Shown: positions 7,647-17,299 of the stretch, in pieces | Layout of the letters: each line of letters begins with the position of its first letter | Numbering within the stretch: the stretch's first letter is position 1 | Origin: Gammaproteobacteria bacterium | GTDB taxonomy: Bacteria > Pseudomonadota > Gammaproteobacteria > Chromatiales > Chromatiaceae | Length of the DNA stretch: 56,382 nucleotides | Assembly: GCA_024510845.1 (NCBI GenBank) | Contig: JANEMA010000008.1 | Location: 1-56,382, forward strand | Reading direction: 5' to 3' | Notes under the pieces: generated by a model | What the model saw: the letters and a program-made list of their open reading frames with translations, nothing else | What the model was told of the DNA's origin: nothing | The model's database searches: none | Translations under genes and position numbers: made by a program

Positions 7647-9899
7647 ATGAACAAAACTGAAATCGAGGCCTATCGCCAGCAGCTCAACTGCAACTTCGGG
7701 CAGATCGACCATGTCTTCGAGGTCTGCATCGAAAACGCCTTGACAAACCTGTCGCCGGACGGCGTGAACACCTACCTGGATGGCGCGACCCTGATCTGCC
7801 TGACCGGCCGCGGTGTCGAACCGGTGCTCAGCTACCTGGAAGAGATGCCGGACATGGCACGCCGCCTGGGCGACGAATCGTTGCTGGAGACTGTCGCGCA
7901 GACCGCCTGGAAGCTGTCGCGCAACGCCAATGGCCGCTCCATCCCCATGTTCCTGCAGACCCTTGGCGAGGTCTCACGACGGCTGACCAGTGCCGATCTG
8001 CTGCGCAATTACTGCAAGCTGATACTCGACTTCATGCGCCACACCAGTGGCTCGATCCACGGCAACCAGAACGCCACCCTGCCCAGCCCCTCGCTCAACG
8101 ACCTGCTCGAACGCGCGCCTCAATTGTTGCACGAGCTGTCCTGCCAGGGATTGCACAACTGGATCGAATACGGTCTGCGGCACTACCCAAATCATCCCGA
8201 GAGGCAACATGACTACTTCTGCCTGCAGTCGGCCGACAGCCGCGCTGTGCTGCACCGCGAGCGCCACGGCACCCTGTTCATCGACCATGAGCGCAAACTG
8301 CATCTCTATCTCCAGGCGCTGTGGAACACCGACGATCTGCTGACGCCCTACTCCAGTGCCTTCGACCAGCTGCGCAAGCCCATGCCCTACTATGACGATC
8401 GCGGCATCCGCGTGCCCGACGCGTACGACGAACGGGAGGGCATAAGCGGCCTGGACCGCTACCGCGCCCTGCTTGCGCATATCGCGGCACACAAACGCTG
8501 GAGCACACCTATCGTGGCCGACAACTACAGCCCCTTCCAGCGCATCGCCATCGAGACCTTCGAGGATTGCCGTATCGAACAACTGGCGATACACCAATAC
8601 CCCGGTCTGCGCCGCCTGTGGCTGACCCGGCACCCGAAACCCGCCGAGGACGCCTGCAACCCCGAGAACGAGTCCTGCATCCGCCATCGTCTGGCGATGT
8701 TCTCGCGAGCCACCCTCGACCCGGACCACGGCTACCATAACCCCGACCTGTTGGCTTTCCTTGACCACTTCCGGAGGCTGCTGGCCGAAGGCGGAAACTC
8801 GACTCAGGACATGGCCGCGCTGGCCATCGCCTACATCGCGCGCACCCGACGCCAAGCCGATCTGTCACCGAAGGTACACTTCACCGACACCGAGGTGGAT
8901 TATCGTGACGACAACCGGCACCTTTGGATCTTCATCGAGGAAGGCGACGAAGAGGAGCAGTTCGACGAAGAACGCCGCCCCCAGAACACCGAGGAGACCG
9001 ACCACCTGCCGCCACGGCACTATCCGGAATGGGACTACCTGGCCAAAACCTACCGTCCCGATTGGGTGAGCCTGTACGAAGCCCTGCATCCATCCGCTGA
9101 ACCTTCCTACATCGATGCACTGCTGGCACGCCATCGCGGTCTGGCCAGGCAGCTCAGGCAATTGCTCGACCGCATCAAGCCCCAGCAGTACGTTCGCGTG
9201 CGCTACCAGGAAGACGGCAGCGAACTCGATCTGGACGTGGCCATCCGCTCGCTGATCGACTTCAAGGGAGGTGCGCAGCCAGACCTTCGCATCAACATGA
9301 GCCACCGTCACGATGGCCGCGATATCGCCGTGACCTTGTTGCTGGACTTGTCCGAATCGCTCAACACCGTGCCCAAAGGCACCGACCGCAGCATCCTCCA
9401 GCTCAGCCAGGAGGCGGTCTCCCTGCTGGCCTGGGCCATCGAGCATCTGGGCGACGAATTCGCCATCGCCGGTTTCCACTCCAACACCCGGCACGAAGTA
9501 CGCTATCAGCACATCAAGGGATTCAGCGAATACTGGGACGACACCGTCAAGGCGCGCCTGGCGGCTATGCAGGCCGGCTTCTCCACCCGCATGGGCGCGG
9601 CCATGCGGCACGCCGCACACTACCTGGCCCCGCGCAAGGCCGACAAGAAACTGCTGCTGATTCTCACCGACGGCGAACCGCACGACATCGATGAGCAGGA
9701 CCCGCGCCAGCTCATCGAAGACGCCCGCCGCGCGGTCCAGGAACTGGACCAGCAGGGCATCTTCACCTTCTGCGCCAACCTGGATCCACATGCCGACGAC
9801 TATGTCCAGGACATCTTCGGTCAGGCCTATACCGTCATCGACCGGGTCGAACGCCTGCCCGAGAAGCTGCCACGCCTGTTCCTCAACCTGACCCGCTGA
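7647..9899 (+). CDS. cbbO: RuBisCO activase adaptor subunit CbbO (von Willebrand A domain)
   Basis: 750 aa, usual CbbO length. The long N-terminal helical region includes an acidic stretch (EEGDEEEQFDEE). It is followed by a C-terminal vWA domain whose MIDAS motif starts at D567-L-S569-E-S571, with a later LTDGEPHD segment. CbbO docks on the CbbQ hexamer, and its MIDAS contacts RuBisCO to direct remodelling. The gene is separated from cbbQ by an inverted-repeat element and is followed immediately by transposase debris. Assignment is secure from the vWA domain plus the Q-O pairing. Confidence 0.96.
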   Translation: MNKTEIEAYRQQLNCNFGQIDHVFEVCIENALTNLSPDGVNTYLDGATLICLTGRGVEPVLSYLEEMPDMARRLGDESLLETVAQTAWKLSRNANGRSIPMFLQTLGEVSRRLTSADLLRNYCKLILDFMRHTSGSIHGNQNATLPSPSLNDLLERAPQLLHELSCQGLHNWIEYGLRHYPNHPERQHDYFCLQSADSRAVLHRERHGTLFIDHERKLHLYLQALWNTDDLLTPYSSAFDQLRKPMPYYDDRGIRVPDAYDEREGISGLDRYRALLAHIAAHKRWSTPIVADNYSPFQRIAIETFEDCRIEQLAIHQYPGLRRLWLTRHPKPAEDACNPENESCIRHRLAMFSRATLDPDHGYHNPDLLAFLDHFRRLLAEGGNSTQDMAALAIAYIARTRRQADLSPKVHFTDTEVDYRDDNRHLWIFIEEGDEEEQFDEERRPQNTEETDHLPPRHYPEWDYLAKTYRPDWVSLYEALHPSAEPSYIDALLARHRGLARQLRQLLDRIKPQQYVRVRYQEDGSELDLDVAIRSLIDFKGGAQPDLRINMSHRHDGRDIAVTLLLDLSESLNTVPKGTDRSILQLSQEAVSLLAWAIEHLGDEFAIAGFHSNTRHEVRYQHIKGFSEYWDDTVKARLAAMQAGFSTRMGAAMRHAAHYLAPRKADKKLLLILTDGEPHDIDEQDPRQLIEDARRAVQELDQQGIFTFCANLDPHADDYVQDIFGQAYTVIDRVERLPEKLPRLFLNLTR

Positions 9900-9934
9900 A
9901 CTACCAGACAGAGAGAGCGCCACGGCCAATACGG

Positions 9935-10476
9935 CACCGAGCGAACTCGATGCAGACTTCAAAGCCATTTTACTGCGACTATGGCCGTGACCCGACCCCG
10001 CCAGAGAAGCTCCCGAGAGCCCAACTGCCGAGGTGTTCCACACCATTCGCAACGAACGCCAGCTGATGGAACAGATCGACTACAACCTGCTGTTCGGCTG
10101 GTTCATGGGTTTCCCGATCGATGACAGGGTGTGGGATCACTCGACCTTCACGAAGAACAGGGATCGGCTGCTGGAAGGAGATATTGCACGACGCTCCTTT
10201 GCCCGGGTGCTCGGCCAGGCCGAGCAGGCCGGGCCCGCTGTCTCAGGAAACACTTCAGCGTGGATGGCACCCTGAATTGCGGCGCAGGCCTCGCTCAAGA
10301 GCTACCGACCGAGAAACGATGATGGAAAAGCTGTCAAGGGGTCAGTGTGCCTGCAAATCGCTTTTTTCAGCAAAGGAACACCATGGAACCACTCGGACTG
10401 ACAAAATTGGCATCGAATCCTTCCTTCACGTGAAAGCGGAATGGAATCGAGGCTATTTTCAACAGACTGCCAGAGA
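9935..10476 (+). pseudogene. IS5-family transposase remnant, copy 1 (5' part, frameshifted)
   Basis: Pieces of one transposase in shifting frames: ELDADFKAI (about 9946), then DPTPPEKL, then NERQLMEQIDYNLLFGWFMG, then STFTKNRDRLLEGDIARRSF, HFSVDGTL and ASLKSYRP (to about 10312). These match the N-terminal half of IS5-type DDE transposases, including the first catalytic Asp in SVDGT. At least three frameshifts are needed and the catalytic core beyond SYRP is missing. TTTTCAACAGACTGCC near 10457 resembles the usual right-end sequence, suggesting internal deletion. It sits directly after cbbO. A second remnant of the same family is at 50405-50800. Confidence 0.8.
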
Positions 10477-10498
10477 ACGGAATACTGGTCATTCCACC

Positions 10499-10786
10499 TC
10501 AGCGTCGGTGGCCTCGGCCCTTGCCGCGACCCTTGCCGCGACCTCGTGGATCGCGATCGGGCCCGACCCGCAACAACGAGCCGCTGATTTCCTTGCCGTC
10601 AAGTGCGGCGATGGCGGCGCGCGCCTCATGGCCTTCCATTTCGATGATGGCAAAGCCCCGGCAATCACCAGTAAACAGGTCTCTGGTCATCTTGAGCGAA
10701 CGGACAACACCAAATTCGCTGAACAAGACATCCAATGCCTCTTCAGTCATGGAGCGCGGCAGGCCGCGCACGGAGAGTGCAATCAC
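10499..10786 (-). CDS. Small RNA-binding protein with one RRM domain
   Basis: 95 aa. A single RNA recognition motif fills residues 1-75, with RNP2-like IALSVRGL near the start and RNP1-like CRGFAIIEM in the middle. A Gly/Arg/Lys tail (PRGRGKGRGKGRGHRR) ends the protein. Bacterial proteins of this kind are often cold-induced and resemble plant and cyanobacterial glycine-rich RNA-binding proteins. It is downstream of the cold-shock gene on the same strand but beyond that gene's terminator, consistent with a cold or RNA-chaperone role without proving it. RNA target unknown. Confidence 0.9.
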   Translation of the reverse strand: MIALSVRGLPRSMTEEALDVLFSEFGVVRSLKMTRDLFTGDCRGFAIIEMEGHEARAAIAALDGKEISGSLLRVGPDRDPRGRGKGRGKGRGHRR

Positions 10787-10810
10787 AGGATTCTCCCGGG
10801 TGACGGATAT

Positions 10811-10835
10811 GAAAAAGGCGGCCTGATGGCCGCCT
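10811..10835 (-). terminator. Intrinsic terminator after the cold-shock gene
   Basis: On the minus strand AGGCGGCC-ATCA-GGCCGCCT runs directly into TTTTTC. A perfect 8-bp stem with a T tract lies about 25 bases beyond the cold-shock gene stop. Confidence 0.88.
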
Positions 10836-10860
10836 CTGACTCTGGCGAACAGATCATCGA

Positions 10861-11070
10861 TCAGACGGCAATCACATTCTCCGCCTGCGGCCCCTTGGCG
10901 CCAGCCACCTCGTCGAATTCGACGCGCTGGCCTTCTTCCAGCGAACGGTGACCTTCACCGATGATCGAACGGAAGTGAACGAACAGATCCTTGCCCGATT
11001 CACGCTCAATGAAGCCATAGCCCTTGGCACTATCAAACCACTTTACGGTACCGGTTTGTTTTGCAGACAT
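10861..11070 (-). CDS. Cold-shock protein, CspA family
   Basis: 69 aa single cold-shock domain with RNP1 KGYGFIER and RNP2 DLFVHF, the nucleic-acid-binding aromatic face of the OB fold. CspA-type proteins bind single-stranded RNA and DNA and act as RNA chaperones. A clear ribosome site (AGAAGAGGGATC on the minus strand) precedes the ATG, and a strong terminator follows the stop. Which Csp paralogue it is, and whether cold or growth phase induces it, cannot be told from the sequence. Confidence 0.96.
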   Translation of the reverse strand: MSAKQTGTVKWFDSAKGYGFIERESGKDLFVHFRSIIGEGHRSLEEGQRVEFDEVAGAKGPQAENVIAV

Positions 11071-11389
11071 CAGCTGATCCCTCTTCTGGAAATAGAATGT
11101 TAGAAATACCCAACCCGAACCTCAGGCGGGTCAACCACGAATCCTGACGAACACTCGAAAATTCGGAATCGGATGTAACAGCGAGGAAACAGACGAAACG
11201 GGAAGCGAGGTGTAACGAAGGAACATGTGCGGCGTACGATAACAGGCCCTGACATACCCCACAAGCACTATTCTCCATTTTCCTCGTAACAACGGCCACA
11301 AGCCACCACTCACGGGCCGTCGGCACAGGCAGCCTGACGCAAGCGCTATAATGCAGCCCCTTGTCGATCGGACGAACGGAGCTGACAGT
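11071..11389. promoter_or_regulatory. Divergent region between cold-shock gene and SulP transporter
   Basis: 319 bases with no supported gene. It must hold the csp promoter and leader (csp messages often have long leaders) and, on the plus strand, TATAAT at 11347-11352 in a GCGCTATAATGC context, a strong -10 match. I could not identify a convincing -35 or cold-box sequence. Confidence 0.5.
11347..11352 (+). promoter_or_regulatory. -10 element for the SulP gene; decides its start codon
   Basis: TATAAT overlaps an in-frame ATG at 11351. A promoter -10 at this point implies that translation starts at the next ATG (11390), which also agrees with family alignments beginning near RFHLHNLRGD. The -35 is poor. 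Confidence 0.5.
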
Positions 11390-13018
11390 ATGCGTTTCCA
11401 CCTGCACAATCTACGCGGTGACATCTATGGCGGCATCACTGCCGCCGTGGTGGCACTGCCGCTGGCAATGGCCTTTGGCGTGGCCTCGGGGCTCGGGCCG
11501 ATCGCCGGCCTGTACGGGGCCATCGCCGTGGGCTTCTTTGCCGCCGTGTTCGGTGGCACCAACCCGCAGGTTTCCGGGCCCACCGGGCCCATGACGATAG
11601 TCATGGGCGCCATCGTTGCCGAACATGCGCAGAACCTGCCCGAGGCCTTTGCCATCGTGTTCCTCGGAGGATTTCTGCAGATCGCCTTCGGCATGTTGCG
11701 CTTGGGGCGCTACATCGCCTACACACCATATTCGGTCGTCTCCGGCTTCATGACCGGTATCGGAGTCATCATCATCGTCATCGAGACCCTGCCCTTCATC
11801 GGCCACCCCACTGCGGCCGGTGGGCCTGTGGGCACCTTGCAGACGTGGCTCCACCTTCAGGGCGAAGTCAACACCGACGCCCTGCTACTGGGACTGTTCG
11901 GGCTGGGTATAGTGGTGTTCTGGCCGGAACGCCTGGCGCGCCTGCTGCCTTCTCCCCTCGCCGCCCTGATCGCCGGCTCACTGCTTTCCGCCTTCGTGCT
12001 CACCGATGCCCCTATCATCGGCGAAGTGCCCACAGGGTTGCCCGAACTGCAACTGCCGGCGCTGTCCCTTGATGTGCTGCCCCACATCCTGCAACCGGCC
12101 TTCATTCTCGCCCTGCTCGGCTCGATCGACAGTCTGCTGACCTCACTGGTAGCCGATTCGATCACCCGCGAGCAGCACGATTCGGACCGCGAACTCATCG
12201 GCCAGGGCATCGGCAACATAGCCGCGGGCCTGATCGGCGGCCTGCCAGGCGCCGGCGCCACTATGCGTACCGTGGTCAACGTGCGCGCCGGTGGCCGCAC
12301 CCCGCTCTCCGGTGCGTTGCACGCACTGGTGCTGCTGGCGCTGGTGCTCGGTCTGGGACCGCTGGCCGAACACATACCGCATGCCATTCTGGCCGCCATC
12401 CTGCTCAAAGTCGGCTGGGACATCATCGACTGGGGCTACCTGAAGCGTCTCAAGCGTGCACCGCGCGACAAGGCCTTCGTCATGCTGGTGACCCTGCTAT
12501 TGACCGTGTTCGTCGATCTCATCACGGCGGTGGCGGTGGGCCTGATCCTGGCGGGATTTATCACCGCGCGCTGGAATGCAGAGGAAGAACTCAAGGGCAT
12601 CGCCCACCTGGCCTCTCCCGACGACACCGAGAATCACCAACCGAGCGAAGCCGAACGCGAGGCACGGGGCAAGGTCGCGCTGGTGCGCCTGCGAGGACGC
12701 TTCTCCTACGCATCGGCGCGTGAACTGGTACGCCGTGCCAATACGGTGGACAACGACATGGTACATGGCGCGGTGATCTATGACTTCACCGACGCCACAC
12801 GCCTGGATACCAGCGCCGCGCTGGCGGTCGAGGAATTGCTGCTGCTTGCCGAGGAGGCCGGTATCGCCTGTGTGATCTGCGGCTTGAGCGGCGAGGCGGA
12901 GCGCACCCTGAAAAACCTGTGCGTACTCGACAAGATCGCTCCCTCGCGGGTTCTCGACAGCCGTGGACAGGCCATTGCCCTAGCCTGTGATCTGGCGGGT
13001 GGCCGCCCCCAAGGGTAG
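11390..13018 (+). CDS. SulP family inorganic anion transporter with C-terminal STAS domain
   Basis: 542 aa. The hydrophobic N-terminal part (about residues 10-405) has the SulP signature near ITAAVVALPLAMAFGVASG and a run of membrane helices. A cytoplasmic STAS domain follows from about 425 (VALVRLRGRFSYASA...DFTDATRLDTSAA). SulP proteins move sulfate, bicarbonate or other anions, coupled to H+ or Na+. Lying 1.5 kb from the cbb locus, a bicarbonate role is attractive, and sulfate export/import is equally possible in a sulfur oxidiser; neither is shown. The start was moved to 11390 because the earlier ATG lies in the -10 box. Confidence 0.9.
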   Translation: MRFHLHNLRGDIYGGITAAVVALPLAMAFGVASGLGPIAGLYGAIAVGFFAAVFGGTNPQVSGPTGPMTIVMGAIVAEHAQNLPEAFAIVFLGGFLQIAFGMLRLGRYIAYTPYSVVSGFMTGIGVIIIVIETLPFIGHPTAAGGPVGTLQTWLHLQGEVNTDALLLGLFGLGIVVFWPERLARLLPSPLAALIAGSLLSAFVLTDAPIIGEVPTGLPELQLPALSLDVLPHILQPAFILALLGSIDSLLTSLVADSITREQHDSDRELIGQGIGNIAAGLIGGLPGAGATMRTVVNVRAGGRTPLSGALHALVLLALVLGLGPLAEHIPHAILAAILLKVGWDIIDWGYLKRLKRAPRDKAFVMLVTLLLTVFVDLITAVAVGLILAGFITARWNAEEELKGIAHLASPDDTENHQPSEAEREARGKVALVRLRGRFSYASARELVRRANTVDNDMVHGAVIYDFTDATRLDTSAALAVEELLLLAEEAGIACVICGLSGEAERTLKNLCVLDKIAPSRVLDSRGQAIALACDLAGGRPQG

Positions 13019-13056
13019 AATGCTCAGCCCTTTGACAAGGACGAGCTTCTGGCCGC

Positions 13057-14214
13057 ATGAGCAAGACCTATTCCTACCCCATCGCACGCATCGGTCTGGT
13101 CGGCGGCGGCCAGCTCGGGCGCATGCTGGTCAAGGCGGCCAAGCGGCTCGGCTGCACCAGCGTGGTACTCGATCCGGTGGAGAACTCGCCCGCCGGGCAG
13201 ATCGCCACCCGTCAAATCGTCGGCGGCTATCATGACGCGGCCCGAATCTGCGAACTGGCCGCGGACTGCGACGTGCTCACCTTCGAACTGGAGGCCATCG
13301 ATACCAATACACTGGCCGAACTGGAGGCCGAGGGCCACCCGGTATATCCATCGGCAAGCGTGCTCAAGACCATCCAGGACAAGCTGGTACAGAAACGCTT
13401 TCTGAGCAATCACGACATCCCCACCTCGCACTTCGAGGCCTCCGACATACCCACGGCCCATCAATTCGCCGCCTTCGGCTACCCACTGGTGCAGAAAGCG
13501 CGCACCGGCGGCTACGACGGGCACGGCGTGGTGGTGATGCACGGCCCCGAGGACTTCGAGCAACACCTGCCGGTCCCCTCGCTGATCGAAGACTTCGTCG
13601 AGGCCGACAAGGAGATCGCCGTGCTGGTCGCACGGAACACGCACGGCGAGGTGGCGACCTATCCCCCGGTGGAGATGTGCTTCCGCCCCGGCGAGAACGT
13701 GCTCGACCTGTTGCTCGCACCTGCCGATATCGGCGACGACATCCGCGCCGAGGCCGAAGCCATTGCGGTGCGCACCGTGGAGGCGCTCGACGGCGTGGGC
13801 ATCTTCGGTATCGAGATGTTCGTCGATCACAAGGGCGGGATACTGGTCAACGAGATCGCACCGCGAACCCACAACTCTGGTCACCATACCATCGAAGCGA
13901 ATGTCACCGATCAGTTCGAGCAGCACCTGCGCGCCATCCTCGGTCTGCCGCTGGGCAGTACCGAGACGCTCAGTCCGGCATCCATGCTCAACCTGCTGGG
14001 CGCACCTGGCGAGAGCGGCCGACCAGTGCTCCGTGGCCTGGAAAAGGCCCTGGCCATCCCAGGCGTTTGCCTTCATCTTTACGGCAAGTCCAGAACCACC
14101 CCCTTTCGCAAGATGGGACACATCACCATCCTCGACCACGATACCACCGCCGCAAAGGCCAAGGCCCTGTGCGTGCGCAACATCATTGAAGTCGGCGCGG
14201 AGGAATCACCATGA
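13057..14214 (+). CDS. purK: N5-carboxyaminoimidazole ribonucleotide synthase PurK
   Basis: 385 aa ATP-grasp enzyme. The N-terminal Rossmann-like segment [21 protein letters not shown] is the PurK hallmark. The central ATP-grasp domain includes [11 protein letters not shown] and [14 protein letters not shown], and [16 protein letters not shown] contributes to the active site. It converts AIR, bicarbonate and ATP to N5-CAIR in purine synthesis. It overlaps purE by four bases (ATGA), with gene order purK-purE, reversed from E. coli. The partnership makes the assignment certain. Confidence 0.98.
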   Translation: MSKTYSYPIARIGLVGGGQLGRMLVKAAKRLGCTSVVLDPVENSPAGQIATRQIVGGYHDAARICELAADCDVLTFELEAIDTNTLAELEAEGHPVYPSASVLKTIQDKLVQKRFLSNHDIPTSHFEASDIPTAHQFAAFGYPLVQKARTGGYDGHGVVVMHGPEDFEQHLPVPSLIEDFVEADKEIAVLVARNTHGEVATYPPVEMCFRPGENVLDLLLAPADIGDDIRAEAEAIAVRTVEALDGVGIFGIEMFVDHKGGILVNEIAPRTHNSGHHTIEANVTDQFEQHLRAILGLPLGSTETLSPASMLNLLGAPGESGRPVLRGLEKALAIPGVCLHLYGKSRTTPFRKMGHITILDHDTTAAKAKALCVRNIIEVGAEESP

Positions 14215-14723
14215 CAGATATCGCCGTCGGTATCATCATGGGCAGTGACTCGGACTTGCCGGTCATGCAGGGAACGGCTGAACTGCTCGATGAACTGGAC
14301 GTTCCCCACGAGATGACCATCATTTCGGCACACCGCACGCCGAAGCGCCTGTACGACTATGCCGCCAGTGCCGAGCAGCGCGGACTGAAAGTGATCATCG
14401 CCGGGGCCGGCGGTGCGGCCCACCTGCCAGGAATGGCCGCAGCCATCACCTCACTGCCGGTGATTGGTGTGCCGGTGAAGTCCTCGGCGCTCTCGGGCGA
14501 GGACTCGTTGCTGTCCATCGTGCAGATGCCTCCCGGCGTACCCGTGGCCACAGTGGCCATCAACGGCGCAAAGAATGCCGGCATTCTCGCCTCCCAGATG
14601 CTCGCCATCGCGGATTACGCACTGGCCCAGCGCGTGCGCACCTACAAGCAGGCGCTCGAACAGATGGTGCTCGACAAGGTCGCCGCCTGGGAGCAGGACG
14701 GACCACACTTCACCGGGCGCTAG
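14211..14723 (+). CDS. purE: N5-carboxyaminoimidazole ribonucleotide mutase PurE (class I)
   Basis: 170 aa, normal for class I PurE. Conserved [12 protein letters not shown] binds the substrate phosphate; SAHRTP carries the catalytic histidine; [13 protein letters not shown] sequence ([14 protein letters not shown]) follows. It rearranges N5-CAIR to CAIR, the step after PurK, as an octamer. Translation is probably coupled to purK through the ATGA overlap. Confidence 0.98.
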   Translation: MTDIAVGIIMGSDSDLPVMQGTAELLDELDVPHEMTIISAHRTPKRLYDYAASAEQRGLKVIIAGAGGAAHLPGMAAAITSLPVIGVPVKSSALSGEDSLLSIVQMPPGVPVATVAINGAKNAGILASQMLAIADYALAQRVRTYKQALEQMVLDKVAAWEQDGPHFTGR

Positions 14724-14841
14724 ACCGACCAGCAGGAAACATCTCCCCAGATTCCGCAGGTCGGACTTCCTGCCCCTCGGAAGGACATCATCCCGGGACA
14801 TTGAGCAATAACAAGCCGTTACGCCTTTCCTTCCCAGGAAC

Positions 14842-14862
14842 GAAATGTTATAAAGTTTCAAA
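14842..14862 (+). promoter_or_regulatory. Candidate Zur box upstream of znuA
   Basis: GAAATGTTATAAAGTTTCAA contains the left half GAAATGTTATA of the gammaproteobacterial Zur box; the right half is degenerate. It lies 19 bases before the znuA ATG, and a Zur-like gene closes the operon. Binding is inference. Confidence 0.5.
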
Positions 14863-14880
14863 CTCACTATCTCGTACTCC

Positions 14881-15729
14881 ATGCCCGCCCTGCTCTCCCG
14901 CCTGCTGAGCCTGTTGATCGCGCTGTTGCCGATGTCGCTGTCGGCCGCCTGGACGGTATATGCCAGTGTGCCACCGATCGCCGCACTGGCCACCGAAATA
15001 GGCGGAACCCATGTCCAGACACTCAACCTGCTGCGGCCAGGCGACAATCCGGTGACCTTCGCCCCGACGCCGAGACAACTGCTGGCGCTGGCCGACAGCC
15101 AACTGTATCTGCGCGCAGGCCTGCCCTTCGAACACATCTGGATGACGCGGCTACGCCAGGTGAACCCACACATGCGAGTGGTGGATGTGCGCGAGGGCAT
15201 CGAGGTCCTGACTATGCATCATGCACACGGCATGCATATACCTATGTCCGACCCGCATCTCTGGAGCGATCCGCTGGCAGCGATCCACATCGCCGATAAC
15301 ATCCGCCGTGCACTCAGTGAGCTGGACCCGGCACACGCCGACGACTACCGACGCGGCTTCGAGGCAACACGACGACGCCTGCAGAGGCTGGACCACTGGA
15401 TTCGGACACGACTGCGCCAGCGTCATGCCGAAAATTTCCTGGTCTATCATCCGGCCTGGGGCTACTTTGCCCGCCGTTACGAGCTGCACCAGCTGACCAT
15501 CGAGCACGAGGGCAAGCAGGACGGTGCACGCTGGCTGACCGGCCTGATCGAACGAGCGCGCCGCGATGGTATCCGCGTGGTACTGATCCAGCCACAGTTC
15601 GACCAGCGTCAGGCCGAACAGATCGCCCGTGCTATCGGCGCCCGTCTCGTAACCATCGACCCGCTGTCTGCCGACCAGGAGACCGAGCTGCGTCGCTTGG
15701 TCGAGGCCTTGGCGGAGGAAACATCGTGA
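14881..15729 (+). CDS. znuA: Zinc ABC transporter, periplasmic substrate-binding protein (ZnuA-like)
   Basis: 282 aa cluster A-I metal-binding protein. A signal peptide (about 1-22) ends at SLSAAWT. A histidine-rich loop holds H113, H114, H116 and H119, followed by DPHLW with H126. The third-ligand region is VYHPAWGYFARRY. The usual first ligand in DPH-x-(Y/F)-EP is replaced: here GDNPVTFAPTP has V58 where His is expected. The protein delivers zinc (or manganese) to the ZnuB channel. First gene of znuA-znuC-znuB-zur, all overlapping, behind a possible Zur box. Zinc is inferred from the Zur gene. Confidence 0.88.
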   Translation: MPALLSRLLSLLIALLPMSLSAAWTVYASVPPIAALATEIGGTHVQTLNLLRPGDNPVTFAPTPRQLLALADSQLYLRAGLPFEHIWMTRLRQVNPHMRVVDVREGIEVLTMHHAHGMHIPMSDPHLWSDPLAAIHIADNIRRALSELDPAHADDYRRGFEATRRRLQRLDHWIRTRLRQRHAENFLVYHPAWGYFARRYELHQLTIEHEGKQDGARWLTGLIERARRDGIRVVLIQPQFDQRQAEQIARAIGARLVTIDPLSADQETELRRLVEALAEETS

Positions 15730-16481
15730 ATCCGGTGATCGAACTGCGGGGTGTCGGCTTCGCCTATAACGCCAACCCGGTGTTACAGAATATCGATCTG
15801 ACAGTGCGCGAACGCGAATTTCTGGGCATCGTCGGTCCCAACGCGGGCGGCAAAAGCACCCTGCTCAGGCTGATCCTGGGCCTGCTGACACCCGATCTCG
15901 GCCAGATCCAGGTACTCGACGACACACCGCGCGCCACCCGACATCTGCTGGGCTACGTGGCACAACACCCGGGTTTCTCGCGCAACTTTCCCATGAGCGT
16001 GCGCCAAGTGGTGGAACTGGGTCTGCTGGGCCGCCGCGAACACGGTGGACCACTCGCCTCGCTACAGCCCGTACGTGCAAATGCCGATGAACGGGCACGG
16101 GTGGCCCAGGCACTCGACGAAGTCGAGGCCAGCGACCTGGCCGCCCGCCAGATCGACGGTCTGTCCGGCGGCCAGTTGCAGCGCGTACTGCTGGCACGCG
16201 CCTTGATCTCGCGGCCACGCATACTGCTGCTGGACGAGCCCACCGCCAACGTGGACCAACGTGCCGAAGGCGATATCTTCGACCTGCTGAAGCGACTCAA
16301 CGAGCGCATGACCATCCTGGTGGTGTCGCACGACATCGCCTTCGTCTCCAGCTATGTCACCCGAGTCGCCTGCATCAACCGCACTCTGGTCTGCCACCCC
16401 ACCACCGCCATCGACGCCAAGCTGTTGCACGAGCTCTACGGCGACAAGATCCGCATGGTCGCCCACGAGCACACGACATGA
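15726..16481 (+). CDS. znuC: Zinc ABC transporter ATP-binding protein (ZnuC-like)
   Basis: 251 aa ABC ATPase with Walker A GPNAGGKST (37-45), the signature LSGGQLQRV (from 146), Walker B ILLLDEPTANVD, and a switch histidine in LVVSHDIAFV. It powers import through ZnuB. It starts with GTG overlapping the znuA stop by four bases and overlaps znuB by four bases, so stoichiometric translation is likely. Confidence 0.95.
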   Translation: MNPVIELRGVGFAYNANPVLQNIDLTVREREFLGIVGPNAGGKSTLLRLILGLLTPDLGQIQVLDDTPRATRHLLGYVAQHPGFSRNFPMSVRQVVELGLLGRREHGGPLASLQPVRANADERARVAQALDEVEASDLAARQIDGLSGGQLQRVLLARALISRPRILLLDEPTANVDQRAEGDIFDLLKRLNERMTILVVSHDIAFVSSYVTRVACINRTLVCHPTTAIDAKLLHELYGDKIRMVAHEHTT

Positions 16482-17299
16482 GCGAATTCTTTCAAGCCCT
16501 GCTGCATTACCAGTTCCTGCAATACGCCCTGATCGCCGGCGTGCTGGCCGCCATCGGCTGCGGACTGATGGGGCCCTACGTGGTGGTGCGACGCATCGGT
16601 TTCATCGCTGGCGGCATCGCCCACTCGGTGTTGGGCGGCATGGGCATGGCACTATACTTCGGGGCCGATCCGCTGGCCGGTGCGCTGGTCGCCGCGGTGC
16701 TCTCGGCACTATTGATCGGATGGGTCCGCCTGCACTGGCACACCGGCGAAGACATCCTCATCGGCGCACTCTGGGCCATCGGCATGGCCATCGGCATCCT
16801 GTTCATCTCGCGCATCCCCGGCTACCAGGCCGACCTGGTGAGTTACCTGTTCGGTAACATACTGCTGGTACCCGAACGCGAGCTCTGGTTCATGGGCGCG
16901 CTCGATGCCATCCTGCTGCTGGTGGTGCTGATCTGGCACCGCCAGATCCTGGCGGTGGTATTCGACGAAGAATACGCGCGCCTGCGCGGACTCCCGGTCA
17001 CATTCCTCTACCTGCTGCTGCTGGTGCTGATCGCACTCACCGTGGTGTTGCTGATCCACGTTGTGGGACTGATACTGGTGCTTGCCCTGCTCACCCTGCC
17101 AGCCGCGATGGCCGGCCAGCACGTACACTCGGTGGCCCGCATGATGGCTATCGCCACCCTTCTGAGTATCTTTCTGGTGGTGGCAGGGCTGGCCATATCC
17201 TACGGCCCCAACCTGCCGCCCGGCCCCACCATCGTGTTGCTCGTCGGCCTGTCCTATCTGATCTCCACCCTGTTTTCCCGGATGCGCCACCGGACATGA
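16478..17299 (+). CDS. znuB: Zinc ABC transporter permease (ZnuB-like)
   Basis: 273 aa integral membrane protein of the ABC-3 permease family with about eight hydrophobic helices. GLMGPYVVVRRIGFIAGGIAHS near the N-terminus and the late VGLILVLALLTLPAAMAG are typical. It forms the inner-membrane channel fed by ZnuA and driven by ZnuC. It overlaps both neighbours by four bases. Confidence 0.95.
   Translation: MSEFFQALLHYQFLQYALIAGVLAAIGCGLMGPYVVVRRIGFIAGGIAHSVLGGMGMALYFGADPLAGALVAAVLSALLIGWVRLHWHTGEDILIGALWAIGMAIGILFISRIPGYQADLVSYLFGNILLVPERELWFMGALDAILLLVVLIWHRQILAVVFDEEYARLRGLPVTFLYLLLLVLIALTVVLLIHVVGLILVLALLTLPAAMAGQHVHSVARMMAIATLLSIFLVVAGLAISYGPNLPPGPTIVLLVGLSYLISTLFSRMRHRT

Noticed and set aside
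11351..11389. Upstream ATG for the SulP transporter
   Set aside because: This ATG lies within a TATAAT -10 box; family alignment begins at the ATG at 11390.
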